Positions 1-6,035 of a stretch of DNA of 7,562 nt are shown in pieces (position 1 is the first letter of the stretch; every line of letters begins with the position of its first letter). The stretch covers positions 1-7,562 of the forward strand of contig JACVXW010000151.1 in assembly GCA_015661135.1 (NCBI GenBank), in the 5' to 3' direction. The stretch comes from Chloroflexota bacterium (lineage in GTDB: Bacteria; Chloroflexota; Limnocylindria; Limnocylindrales; CSP1-4). A model generated the notes under the pieces. That model saw only the letters and a program-made list of their open reading frames with translations, was not told the DNA's origin and did no database searches. Both the position numbers and the translations under genes were made by a program.

Positions 1-18
1 GTCGTAGTGGTGGGCCAT
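1..18 (-). CDS. Possible start of a further gene, cut by window edge
   Basis: An ATG at 18-16 follows the pyrophosphatase stop codon by three bases and opens six codons reading MAHHYD before the window ends. The tight spacing would fit a downstream gene in the same operon. No good Shine-Dalgarno sits at the usual distance; the nearest purine run (GGGAG) is about 20 nt upstream. Six codons are too few to identify a product, so this is only a candidate. Confidence 0.25.
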
Positions 19-21
19 TCG

Positions 22-540
22 TCAGCGCGCGGCGCCGCGCTCCCGCTTCCAGGCGTCCCGATCCAGCCGGAGGATCTCGAGGGCCCGATCCCGACCGCGC
101 CAGCCCAGGACCTCGACCGTCTTGTCCTCGAGCAGCTTGTACGTCTCGAAGAAGTGCTCGATCTCGACGAGCCGATGCGGGCGGATCTGGTCAAGGCCCT
201 CGATGTGCGCCTGGTGGGCATCCCCGTCGGCAACGCACAGGACCTTGAAGTCGGCGCCCTTCTCGTCCCGCATCTCCAGCACGCCGACCGGGCGGGCCCA
301 GACATGGCAGCCCGTGAACGTGGGCTCGTCGATGATCAGCAGGGCGTCGGTGTGATCGCCGTCATCCGCCCGCGTGCCCTCGATGAAGCCGTAGTCGAAG
401 TTGTAGTAGACGGCCGACGACAGGACCCGGTCCAGACGGAAGACGCCGGCGGCTTCGTCGAACTCGTACTTGTTCCGGCTGCCGCGCGGAATCTCGACGA
501 CGACCTCGATGATCCCGGGGAACTCCGCGTCCGAATGCAC
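22..540 (-). CDS. ppa: Family I inorganic pyrophosphatase
   Basis: This 172-residue protein should hydrolyse pyrophosphate to two phosphates in the cytosol, Mg-dependent, pulling nucleic-acid, protein and lipid synthesis forward. Length is typical of bacterial family I enzymes. Visible active-site elements, matched from memory of the E. coli enzyme, are K24/E26 in NKYEF, R39 in LDRVL, the Y46-Y50 region (YNFDYGF), the Asp cluster D60-G-D62-x-x-D65, D92/D97/K99 in RDEKGADFK, and Y134-K135 in FFETYK. The start is GTG at 540-538, forced because an in-frame TAG lies only 12 nt upstream; the ribosome site is poor. The signature segment reads DGDHTD where the family usually has DGDP(L/V)D, so the catalytic Asp residues are kept but the Pro and hydrophobic residue are replaced. 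The gene lies 63 nt after the DnaB-C-like gene and probably shares its transcript. Confidence 0.94.
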   Translation of the reverse strand: MHSDAEFPGIIEVVVEIPRGSRNKYEFDEAAGVFRLDRVLSSAVYYNFDYGFIEGTRADDGDHTDALLIIDEPTFTGCHVWARPVGVLEMRDEKGADFKVLCVADGDAHQAHIEGLDQIRPHRLVEIEHFFETYKLLEDKTVEVLGWRGRDRALEILRLDRDAWKRERGAAR

Positions 541-565
541 TCCGGGACTCTACCGCCTGCGGCCG

Positions 566-593
566 AACCCGGCCGCCAGCCAACCCGGCCGCC
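566..593. repeat. 12-bp direct repeat in a 63-nt intergenic gap
   Basis: The 12-mer AACCCGGCCGCC occurs at 566-577 and again at 582-593, between the ATPase stop and the pyrophosphatase start. On the transcribed strand the region also contains CGGCCG-GGTT-CGGCCG, which could fold into a 6-bp hairpin. There is no following T-run, so a terminator is not supported. The repeat may simply reflect GC-rich intergenic sequence. Confidence 0.4.
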
Positions 594-603
594 GGCTTGG
601 TCG

Positions 604-1683
604 TCAATCGTTATAGAGGCGTTCCTCGATCAACTTTTCCTGCACCGTCCGGCCGTTCGGGTCGAAGCACGAGTATTCGAAGTGCTTCTCGAACTCGAGG
701 TCCAGGTTGTCCTGGCCGCCGCGGTTCTTCTCGACCGACAGGATCACCCAGTCGCGGAAGCGCTGCGCCTGGTACGGGTTGAACTCGATGTTGACCTTGG
801 CGACGATGTGGTACTTCTCGTTGAGGATCAGGATGATGTCCGCCTCGTAGTTGATGGCCGAGGAGCCTCGGAGGTGGAAGTTGCGGAGGCGCGAGGCCTT
901 GAGGCCCTCCTTGTCCGCGGCCACGACCGCGATCATCGGGACTTCTTCCGACAGGGCGATGTCCTTGAGGCCGTTCACGACGAAGGTGACCTTCTCCGTC
1001 TCGGTGTCCGGCTCCGGGATCTGGGGCACCTTCTGGAGGTAGTCCACGATCACCACGAGGCGCCGGTCCCCGGCCAGCTCGCGGTACTGCTGGACGAGCT
1101 TTCGCAGGTTGTCGATGGTGCTGGCCGTCGCCGAGCCCCGCAGCAGGAACAGGTTTTGCCCGTATCGCGCGATCCGGTCAAGCGAGGGGCGGAGCCGGGG
1201 GTTGTTGGCCAGGTTGGGCGTCTCGGAGTTGTCCGCCGACCAGGACCCCAGGATCTCCTTGCGAACGTCCTGGATCTTGATTGCCCCGGTTTTCTGGGGC
1301 ATGTGGGCCAGCGCGGACTCAAGGGCGATGAGGCGGTTCAGCAGGTACGGTTCGTCGTGCTCGAAGCAGACATACAGGACGCTCGCCTGGCCCGACGCGG
1401 CCACGTTCCGGGCCATCTGGAGGGCAATGGTCGTCTTGCCCGTCCCCTGGGCGCCGCCGATCAGGAGAAGCTCACCTGGACGCAGTCCGCCGCCGATCGT
1501 CTTGTCGAGCGGGGTCAACCCGAGCGGGACGGGCTGGTACACCCCCAGCTCACCGCTGACGACCTTGTCGTTGACGTCCACGAGGACGTCGAGGGCGGAC
1601 CGCGGCGCCATGCTCCCGGTCGGGCTGTCCAGTCGCCAGGTGCGAGCCTCCGCCGGCGCCTGCGTGGTTTCCTTCGTTGTCAC
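604..1683 (-). CDS. Stand-alone DnaB C-terminal-type (RecA-fold) ATPase
   Basis: This 359-residue protein resembles the ATPase/motor half of the replicative helicase DnaB. Walker A is G77-AQGTG-K83-T84. A probable catalytic Glu is E108 in YVCFEHDE, the position of SLEM in DnaB. Walker B is VVIVDYLQ with D214 and Q217. LRGSSAINYEADIIL (271-285) mirrors LRESGAIEQDADIV of DnaB. EKNRGG (318-323) places K319 and R321 where DnaB has its KQR arginine finger. The N-terminal ~50 residues are short and polar and do not look like the DnaB N-terminal (primase-binding) domain, so this is probably not the replicative helicase itself. Its substrate is unknown; a role in DNA transactions is inferred from the fold only. 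The GTG start at 1683-1681 is backed by GGGGAGGA about 10 nt upstream. A KaiC/RadA-type relative is the main alternative. Confidence 0.85.
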   Translation of the reverse strand: MTTKETTQAPAEARTWRLDSPTGSMAPRSALDVLVDVNDKVVSGELGVYQPVPLGLTPLDKTIGGGLRPGELLLIGGAQGTGKTTIALQMARNVAASGQASVLYVCFEHDEPYLLNRLIALESALAHMPQKTGAIKIQDVRKEILGSWSADNSETPNLANNPRLRPSLDRIARYGQNLFLLRGSATASTIDNLRKLVQQYRELAGDRRLVVIVDYLQKVPQIPEPDTETEKVTFVVNGLKDIALSEEVPMIAVVAADKEGLKASRLRNFHLRGSSAINYEADIILILNEKYHIVAKVNIEFNPYQAQRFRDWVILSVEKNRGGQDNLDLEFEKHFEYSCFDPNGRTVQEKLIEERLYND

Positions 1684-1719
1684 GTCCCGATGGTCCTCCC
1701 CGAGTGGATCCGTCGCCGC

Positions 1720-1725
1720 ATCCTA
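1720..1725 (-). promoter_or_regulatory. Possible -10 element for the DnaB-C-like gene
   Basis: On the minus strand TAGGAT (fits TAnnnT) lies about 36 nt upstream of the GTG start, in the 116-nt gap after the M20 gene. No convincing -35 hexamer is seen at 16-18 nt. The rest of the gap (1684-1799) shows no clear terminator, so read-through from the M20 gene is also possible. Confidence 0.25.
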
Positions 1726-1799
1726 GCACCGCCGCGCCCGTCGCCATCCGCACGGTTCGACGCTTCCGGCGAACCAATGGTACCGGGGTCGGCCGGCCG

Positions 1800-3203
1800 T
1801 CACGTCCCCCGGGACGTAGTCTCCGCCGTCTCGCCGAGGAGATCCCAGAGCCGGCAGATCGTCCGGATCCCGGTCTCGTAGTTCGCGAGGACCATCGATT
1901 CGTTGGGGGCATGGGCGTTGTCGTCGGGATTGGCGAAGCCCATCAGGACCACCGGCAGCCCCAGCTGGTGCTCGAACATCTCCGCAACGGGGATGGAGCC
2001 TCCCGAGGCGATCGTCACCGGCGCGCGCCCGAAGGTCTCCTCGAGCGCCCGGGCGGCGGCGATCGCGGCTGGGTGGTCCATGGGCGTCCGGACCGGGCGG
2101 CCCGAGCCGAGGAGCTGGACCGTTGCCGTCACGCCCGGCGGGCAGACCTCGGTCACGTGGGCGCGGAACCGTTCGAACAGCACCTCCGGGTCCTGATTCG
2201 CGACGATGCGCATGCTGACCTTGGCGTGAGCATGGCCGGGGATGATCGTTTTCTCTCCGGCGCCCTGGAAGCCACCCCAGAGGCCGTTCACGTCCAGGGT
2301 CGGGCGCATCCACTTTCGTTCGAGGACCGAGTAGCCAACCTCGCCCTGGAGGGGCCCGGCGCCGATCGAGGCGCGGTAGACGGGCTCGTCGAAGGGCAGG
2401 GCTGCCAGGCGCCGGCGAGCCGCGTCGTCGAGCGGCAGCACGTCGTCGTAGAAGCCCGGGACGAGGACGCGCCCGTCGCGGTCCTTGAGGTCGGCGATGA
2501 TCCTCGCGAGTGCGTTCGCGGGGTTCTCGACGGCCCCTCCGAACGAGCCCGAGTGGAGGTCGAGCGGTGTCCCGACGACGTCGATCTGGGTGTAGAGGAT
2601 GCCGCGCAGGGCCTCCGTCAGGGCCGGCAGGTTGCCCTCGAAGAACCCGGTGTCCGAGATGACGACCACGTCTGCGCCCAGACGGGCGCGGTTCGCCTCC
2701 AGCCAGCCCGGCAGGCTCGCGGAGGTGGATTCCTCCTCGCCCTCGAACACGATCCGGAGGTTGAGCGGCAGCCGACCGCGGGTGGCGAACAGCGCTTCCG
2801 CGGCCCGGAGGTGCATGTGGACCTGGCCCTTGTCGTCCGCCGCCCCGCGGCCGATCACTCGGCCGTCGCGAACGAACGGCTTGAACGGCGCCGTCGTCCA
2901 CAACTCGATCGGATCGACCGGCTGGACGTCGTAGTGGCCGTAGACGATCACGGTGGGGGCGCCGGGTGCATGGAGCCAGTCCGCGTAGACGACCGGATGC
3001 CATGGCGTATCACAGACCTCGGCGTGCTCGAACCCGATCCGCCCGAGCTCGACGGCCAGCCAGGTCGCCGCTCGCCGGACGTCCCCGGCGTTCTCTGGGA
3101 GGGCGGAGATGCTCGGGATCCGGAGGAACTCGAGCCAGGACTCCAGGCGTGCCTCGCGCGTCTCGTCCAGATGGGCCTGAACGGCAGGGTCGATCGCAGT
3201 CAC
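1800..3203 (-). CDS. M20 family metallopeptidase (dipeptidase / carnosinase-like)
   Basis: A 467-residue di-zinc peptidase of the M20 ArgE/DapE/CNDP type, expected to cleave dipeptides or related amides in the cytosol; the exact substrate cannot be read from sequence. Numbering from the chosen start: H90-x-D92 in YGHYDVQP, bridging D123 in GAADDKG, general base E157 and metal ligand E158 in EGEEES, D184 in ISDTG, and H431 in AHAPNES. H217 in DLHSG matches the His that reaches across the dimer in carnosinase CN2. The lid/dimerisation domain lies between roughly residues 200 and 390. The frame is open 14 codons further up to 3245, but GTG at 3203-3201 is preferred because GAGGAG sits 7 nt before it. 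No signal peptide is visible. The gene begins 71 nt after the ftsH stop and may be co-transcribed with it. Confidence 0.92.
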   Translation of the reverse strand: MTAIDPAVQAHLDETREARLESWLEFLRIPSISALPENAGDVRRAATWLAVELGRIGFEHAEVCDTPWHPVVYADWLHAPGAPTVIVYGHYDVQPVDPIELWTTAPFKPFVRDGRVIGRGAADDKGQVHMHLRAAEALFATRGRLPLNLRIVFEGEEESTSASLPGWLEANRARLGADVVVISDTGFFEGNLPALTEALRGILYTQIDVVGTPLDLHSGSFGGAVENPANALARIIADLKDRDGRVLVPGFYDDVLPLDDAARRRLAALPFDEPVYRASIGAGPLQGEVGYSVLERKWMRPTLDVNGLWGGFQGAGEKTIIPGHAHAKVSMRIVANQDPEVLFERFRAHVTEVCPPGVTATVQLLGSGRPVRTPMDHPAAIAAARALEETFGRAPVTIASGGSIPVAEMFEHQLGLPVVLMGFANPDDNAHAPNESMVLANYETGIRTICRLWDLLGETAETTSRGT

Positions 3204-3274
3204 CTGGGGGCTCCTCGAGGTTCGGCCGGCGATCCGCTGGACCACCGGCCGGTACGGGCGACGGGGCTTCGAGT

Positions 3275-3928
3275 TCAGGCGGGGTTGGGAGCGGGCGCCG
3301 ACGAGGCCGGGACCTCAGGCGCCGGCAGGACCTCCGCCGGTGCGGTCGGCGGTTGCGGCCCGCGCTTGCGTGGCGGCAGGCCGTGGAGGGTTACCTTGGG
3401 TGGCAGGTCGCTGAACAGGCTCTCGAAGCCCGCGCCGTCCACGGTCTCCTCGGCGATCAGCTTCTGGGCGAGCGCCTCCAGGCGGCCGCGATGCGTCTCC
3501 AGGACGTGCGTCGCACGCTCGTAGGCCCGATCCACCAGGGCCCGGACCTCCTCGTCGATCTGCTTGGCGATCTCGTCCGAGTAGTTTCGCTGTTCGCCGA
3601 TCTCGCGACCGAGGAACACGAGTTCATCCCGCTTCCCGAAGGACAACGGGCCGAGGCGGTCGCTCATCCCGAACTCGGTGACCATCCGCCGGGCGAGGCC
3701 GGTCGCTTTCTCGATGTCATTGCTGGATCCCGTGGTGGTGTCGCCGAAGACGAGCCGCTCCGCGACATTGCCGCCGAGCAGGCCGGCCAGCTTGTCCTCG
3801 AACTCCGACTTCGACTGGAGGTAGCGGTCCTCGGTCGGGAGGGCCATCGTGTAGCCGAGAGCCATGCCGCGGCTCACGATGGTGACCTTCGTGACCGGAT
3901 CGCACTTCGGCAGCACGCGCTGGACGAC
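3275..3928 (-). pseudogene. ftsH: FtsH M41 peptidase half, out of frame and lacking HEXGH
   Basis: These 217 codons encode the C-terminal half of FtsH, from VVQRVLPKCDPV onward. They contain RGMALGYTMALPTEDRY, LLGGNVAERLVFG and the third zinc-ligand Asp in GSSNDIEKAT (D71 of the fragment, about 504 in an intact protein). The end is a Pro/Ala-rich tail. The frame is shifted relative to the AAA+ half. The frame remains open up to 4072, but the 48 residues upstream of VVQRV are antisense-like Arg/Ser-rich sequence, so the homology starts abruptly at 3928. The HEXGH motif that normally lies about five residues before this point is not present in any frame nearby. No start codon with a ribosome site is visible at the beginning of the fragment, so it is unlikely to be translated alone. 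With the upstream half and 15 missing residues the protein would be about 650 residues, normal for FtsH. Confidence 0.88.
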
Positions 3929-5186
3929 CGTCCGAGATGATCCGGGACTTGCGCTCCGGGCCGGCCACGATCCGCTCGAGGGCCTCCTCGAAATCCGGCA
4001 TCGCGATGACCTTCTTGTTCCGCCGGGCGGCGAGGATCGCTCCCTCGTTGACAAGGTTTGCGAGGTCCGCACCGGAGAAGCCTGGGGACTGGCGTGCGAG
4101 GTCTTCCATCGAAACGGACTTGTCCAGTGGCTTGCCCTTGATGTGGACGTTGAGGATCGCGACGCGGCCCTTCATGTCCGGCCGGTCCAGGATGACCTGG
4201 CGGTCAAATCGGCCGGGGCGCAGGAGCGCGGGATCCAGCACGTCCGGGCGGTTCGTCGCTGCCACCACGATCACGCCGGTGTTGGTGTCGAAGCCGTCCA
4301 TCTCCACGAGGATCTGGTTGAGCGTCTGCTCGCGCTCGTCGTGGCTGCCGCCAAGGCCGGCGCCGCGCTGGCGACCGACCGCGTCGATCTCATCCACGAA
4401 GACGATGCACGGGCTGTTCCGCTTGGCCTGGTCGAACAGGTCCCGGACCCGGCTGGCGCCGACACCGACGAACATCTCGACGAACTCGGAGCCCGAGATG
4501 CTGAAGAACGGCACGCCGGCCTCACCGGCTACGGCGCGGGCCATGAGCGTCTTGCCCGTGCCGGGCGGGCCGACGAGGAGCACCCCGCGCGGAATGCGCG
4601 CGCCGAGCGTGTTGAACTTCTCGGGGTACTTCAGGAATTCCACGACTTCCTGGAGCTCTGACTTGGCCTCGTCCACGCCGGCGACGTCGGCGAACGTCAC
4701 GACGCTCTTGTTGCCGAGGAACATCCGGGCCCGACTCTTGCCGAACGACATGGCTTGATTGTTCGTGCCCTGGGCCTGCCGCATCATGAAATAGATGAAC
4801 CCGCCGATCACGAGGATCGGCAGAAGACCCGACAGGAGCAGGCCGACCCACGAATTGTCCGGCGCCTGTTCGGCGCTGTAGATCGACTGGTCAAAGGTGC
4901 CGCCGCCGGAGTCGACGGCCTGGCGCATGTCCTCGAGGACGTTGGTCAGGGTGGGCAGGGGCGGGATGGTGACCTTGTAGATCTTGTTGCCCTTGAGGGT
5001 GACCGTCAGCGTGTCCGAGGTCTGAACGACCTTGATGACCTCGCCGGCCTTGACATCGTTGAGGAACTTCCCGTAGCCCTCAGGCGTGGTTGCGGTGGAT
5101 TGGTTGAGCCACGTGTAGAGCAACGCCGCGACGCCGATGGCCAGAACGAACATCAGCAGCGCATTGCGCATGAACCTTGGATTCAA
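3717..5186 (-). CDS. ftsH: FtsH membrane AAA+ half, truncated by frameshift
   Basis: This 489-residue frame holds the N-terminal part of the ATP-dependent zinc protease FtsH, which normally forms membrane hexamers that unfold and degrade membrane and regulatory proteins. TM1 is about residues 8-25, the extracytoplasmic domain 28-112, and TM2 about 114-135. The AAA+ module has Walker A GPPGTGKT (206-213), pore motif FVG (239-241), Walker B IVFVDEID (261-268), the second region of homology from TNRPDVLDP with Arg fingers R323 and R326, and the helical lid through about 405. FtsH homology is exact to S418 (codon 3935-3933). The next 71 residues are out-of-frame, Arg/His/Pro-rich read-through to TGA at 3719-3717. 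The start is TTG at 5186-5184 with GGAGG 6 nt before it; ATG at codon 6 is the alternative. As written the product keeps the ATPase but has no peptidase domain. Confidence 0.88.
   Translation of the reverse strand: MNPRFMRNALLMFVLAIGVAALLYTWLNQSTATTPEGYGKFLNDVKAGEVIKVVQTSDTLTVTLKGNKIYKVTIPPLPTLTNVLEDMRQAVDSGGGTFDQSIYSAEQAPDNSWVGLLLSGLLPILVIGGFIYFMMRQAQGTNNQAMSFGKSRARMFLGNKSVVTFADVAGVDEAKSELQEVVEFLKYPEKFNTLGARIPRGVLLVGPPGTGKTLMARAVAGEAGVPFFSISGSEFVEMFVGVGASRVRDLFDQAKRNSPCIVFVDEIDAVGRQRGAGLGGSHDEREQTLNQILVEMDGFDTNTGVIVVAATNRPDVLDPALLRPGRFDRQVILDRPDMKGRVAILNVHIKGKPLDKSVSMEDLARQSPGFSGADLANLVNEGAILAARRNKKVIAMPDFEEALERIVAGPERKSRIISDGRPARAAEVRSGHEGHHREPRHGSRLHDGPPDRGPLPPVEVGVRGQAGRPARRQCRGAARLRRHHHGIQQ
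3922..3933. other. Deletion/frameshift junction in ftsH, centred on an inverted repeat
   Basis: FtsH homology in one frame ends at the TCG codon 3935-3933 (…RIIS) and resumes in another frame at GTC 3928-3926 (VVQRVL…). Only four bases (3932-3929) lie between them. In FtsH proteins about 15 residues (45 nt), including HEXGH, separate these points, so a net loss of about 41 nt is inferred. The junction falls in GGACG-AC-CGTCC at 3922-3933, a perfect 5-bp inverted repeat with a 2-nt centre. Confidence 0.8.
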
Positions 5187-5232
5187 GAACTGCCTCCGGT
5201 GCCGGTCCGGCCCTCTGGCCGAACCCGCGACG

Positions 5233-5238
5233 AGTATA
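5233..5238 (-). promoter_or_regulatory. Candidate -10 element of ftsH
   Basis: TATACT on the minus strand lies about 47 nt upstream of the TTG start, in an otherwise GC-rich leader. It is a near-consensus -10. At 17 nt spacing the -35 position reads GCTGGC, which is poor, so a primary sigma promoter is plausible but not proven. The rest of the 5187-5402 gap holds only the terminator hairpin; I see no other gene or RNA in it. Confidence 0.4.
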
Positions 5239-5365
5239 GCGTCGGGTGCTCGCGCGCCAGCTCGAAGGGCTGTGTCACTTGACGCTCACGATGGAGATAC
5301 GGACGCACCCGCTGCACGGATGGTGCCGGTCAAGGGGCCAAGGCGAAGAAATCTCCACAAACGTC

Positions 5366-5390
5366 GACGGCCCCCGCGCCGGGGGCCGTC
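5366..5390 (-). terminator. Probable intrinsic terminator after the tRNA gene
   Basis: Perfect 10-bp inverted repeat GACGGCCCCC (5366-5375) and GGGGGCCGTC (5381-5390), extendable by one G-C pair to an 11-bp stem with a 3-nt loop. It starts 12 nt past the tRNA 3' end. On the minus strand it is followed by GACGTTTGTGG, so the U-tract is weak. It would separate the tRNA transcript from ftsH. On the plus strand no T-run follows. Confidence 0.55.
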
Positions 5391-5402
5391 ACGATCGCGA
5401 TG

Positions 5403-5477
5403 TGGTAGCGGAGGGCGGATTTGAACCACCGACCAAGGGCTTATGAGTCCCCTGCTCTACCACTGAGCTACTCCGCC
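5403..5477 (-). tRNA. tRNA with CAU anticodon, probably elongator tRNA-Met
   Basis: A full 75-nt cloverleaf including encoded CCA. The acceptor stem GGCGGAG/CTCCGCT has a G1-U72 wobble. The D arm is GCTC/GAGC with a 7-nt loop. The anticodon loop is CTCATAA, with anticodon CAT at 5445-5443. The variable loop is TGGTC, and the T arm GGTGG-TTCAAAT-CCGCC contains one T-G wobble. C11-G24 and the absence of three G-C pairs at 29-31/39-41 argue against an initiator. The acceptor stem looks Met-like, but the anticodon arm also resembles tRNA-Ile2, which is decoded after lysidine modification of CAU. The anticodon stem GGGGA/GCCCT has an A31-G39 mismatch and a G27-U43 wobble. Confidence 0.93.
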
Positions 5478-5486
5478 TCGGTTCGA

Positions 5487-5492
5487 ATTCTA
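5487..5492 (-). promoter_or_regulatory. Possible -10 element of the tRNA gene
   Basis: TAGAAT on the minus strand ends 9 nt before the mature tRNA 5' end, a position that would start transcription a few bases upstream of the tRNA. It is a good -10 match inside GC-rich sequence, but no -35 hexamer is recognisable at 16-18 nt. Read-through from the carbonic anhydrase gene is the alternative. Confidence 0.35.
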
Positions 5493-5493
5493 C

Positions 5494-5510
5494 CGCCGGC
5501 CTGACCGGCG
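5494..5510 (-). terminator. Short hairpin after the carbonic anhydrase gene
   Basis: CGCCGG and CCGGCG form a 6-bp stem with a 5-nt loop, 15 nt past the carbonic anhydrase stop. There is no T-run after it, only GTAGAATTCG, so it is at best a weak or factor-assisted terminator. It could also just be chance pairing in GC-rich DNA. Confidence 0.25.
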
Positions 5511-5525
5511 CGCCGTCGCCATGGT

Positions 5526-6017
5526 TCAGGTGACTTCATCGAGGCGGCCGGTGGCGACGTCGTAGACGAGGCCGTGGACGGGCACGTTCATGAGTGAGGG
5601 GTCCTCGCGGAGGATTCGGACCTGGTCGCGGACGGTGGCCTCGAGGTCCGAAAACGCCCCGAACACGAGGTCCGTCGGGTGGCCGGTCGTCTGGGCCACG
5701 AGCGCCCTGACGGCCGCTTCGTCGGCACCGTACAGGCCGCAGCCGGTGTGGGCGACCACGATGATCTCCCGTGTCCCCAGCAGCTGTTGGCTCACCACGA
5801 GCGACCGGATCGCGTCCTGCGTGGCGAACCCCCCCGCGTTGCGGATGATGTGGGCATCGCCCACCCGGATGCCGAGCGCATCCTCGACCGCGATCCTGGC
5901 GTCCATGCATGCCAGGATCGCGACGCCCGTCAGGGGCGCCGCGGTCAGCGCCGACCGGTCAAACGCCTCGACGAATCGGGCGTTCTCTGCAAGGATTCTC
6001 TCGTACTCAGCGGACAT
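5526..6017 (-). CDS. Beta-class carbonic anhydrase
   Basis: This 163-residue protein should interconvert CO2 and bicarbonate in the cytosol using one zinc per subunit. The zinc ligands are C37 (ACMDAR), H90 and C93 (HTGCG), and the catalytic Asp-Arg pair is D39/R41 in the same ACMDAR motif. RNAGG (59-63) is also typical of the class. The short length matches the compact beta-CA group exemplified by mycobacterial Rv1284 (163 residues) rather than the ~220-residue enzymes. ATG at 6017-6015 is the start; it has no obvious Shine-Dalgarno. It lies 18 nt after the flotillin gene's stop, so translation may depend on the upstream gene in one operon. No signal peptide or membrane segment is visible. 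Confidence 0.93.
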   Translation of the reverse strand: MSAEYERILAENARFVEAFDRSALTAAPLTGVAILACMDARIAVEDALGIRVGDAHIIRNAGGFATQDAIRSLVVSQQLLGTREIIVVAHTGCGLYGADEAAVRALVAQTTGHPTDLVFGAFSDLEATVRDQVRILREDPSLMNVPVHGLVYDVATGRLDEVT

Positions 6018-6035
6018 TGCAGGGCTTTGAAGCGC

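Noticed and set aside
27..40. 14-nt perfect palindrome GCGCGGCGCCGCGC as a terminator
   Set aside because: It lies inside the 3' end of the pyrophosphatase coding region, has no loop and no T-run.
3244..3253. ACCGGCCGGT palindrome between ftsH and the M20 gene as an operator or terminator
   Set aside because: A single 10-nt GC palindrome with no loop, T-run or second copy; expected by chance here.
7..3524. Very long plus-strand open frames (7-1881 and 1677-3524) and similar ones elsewhere
   Set aside because: They lie antisense to well-identified minus-strand genes, span several of them and their gaps, and are Arg/Asp/Val/Leu-rich without motifs. Long antisense frames are expected in such GC-rich DNA.
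3860..3890. HEGHH in the out-of-frame tail of the FtsH N-terminal frame, which fits the HEXXH zinc protease pattern
   Set aside because: It is a frameshifted reading of the codons for the FtsH KVTIVSRGM region, has no M41 context and does not replace the missing HEXGH.
3925..3940. Programmed ribosomal frameshift joining the two ftsH frames
   Set aside because: No slippery heptamer or stimulatory structure is evident, and frameshifting could not restore the absent HEXGH residues.
5246..5446. Plus-strand 66-codon frame ending in GGFEPPTKGL
   Set aside because: The GGFEPPT tail is a well-known artefact of translating the antisense strand of a tRNA gene; the rest crosses the ftsH promoter region and the terminator.
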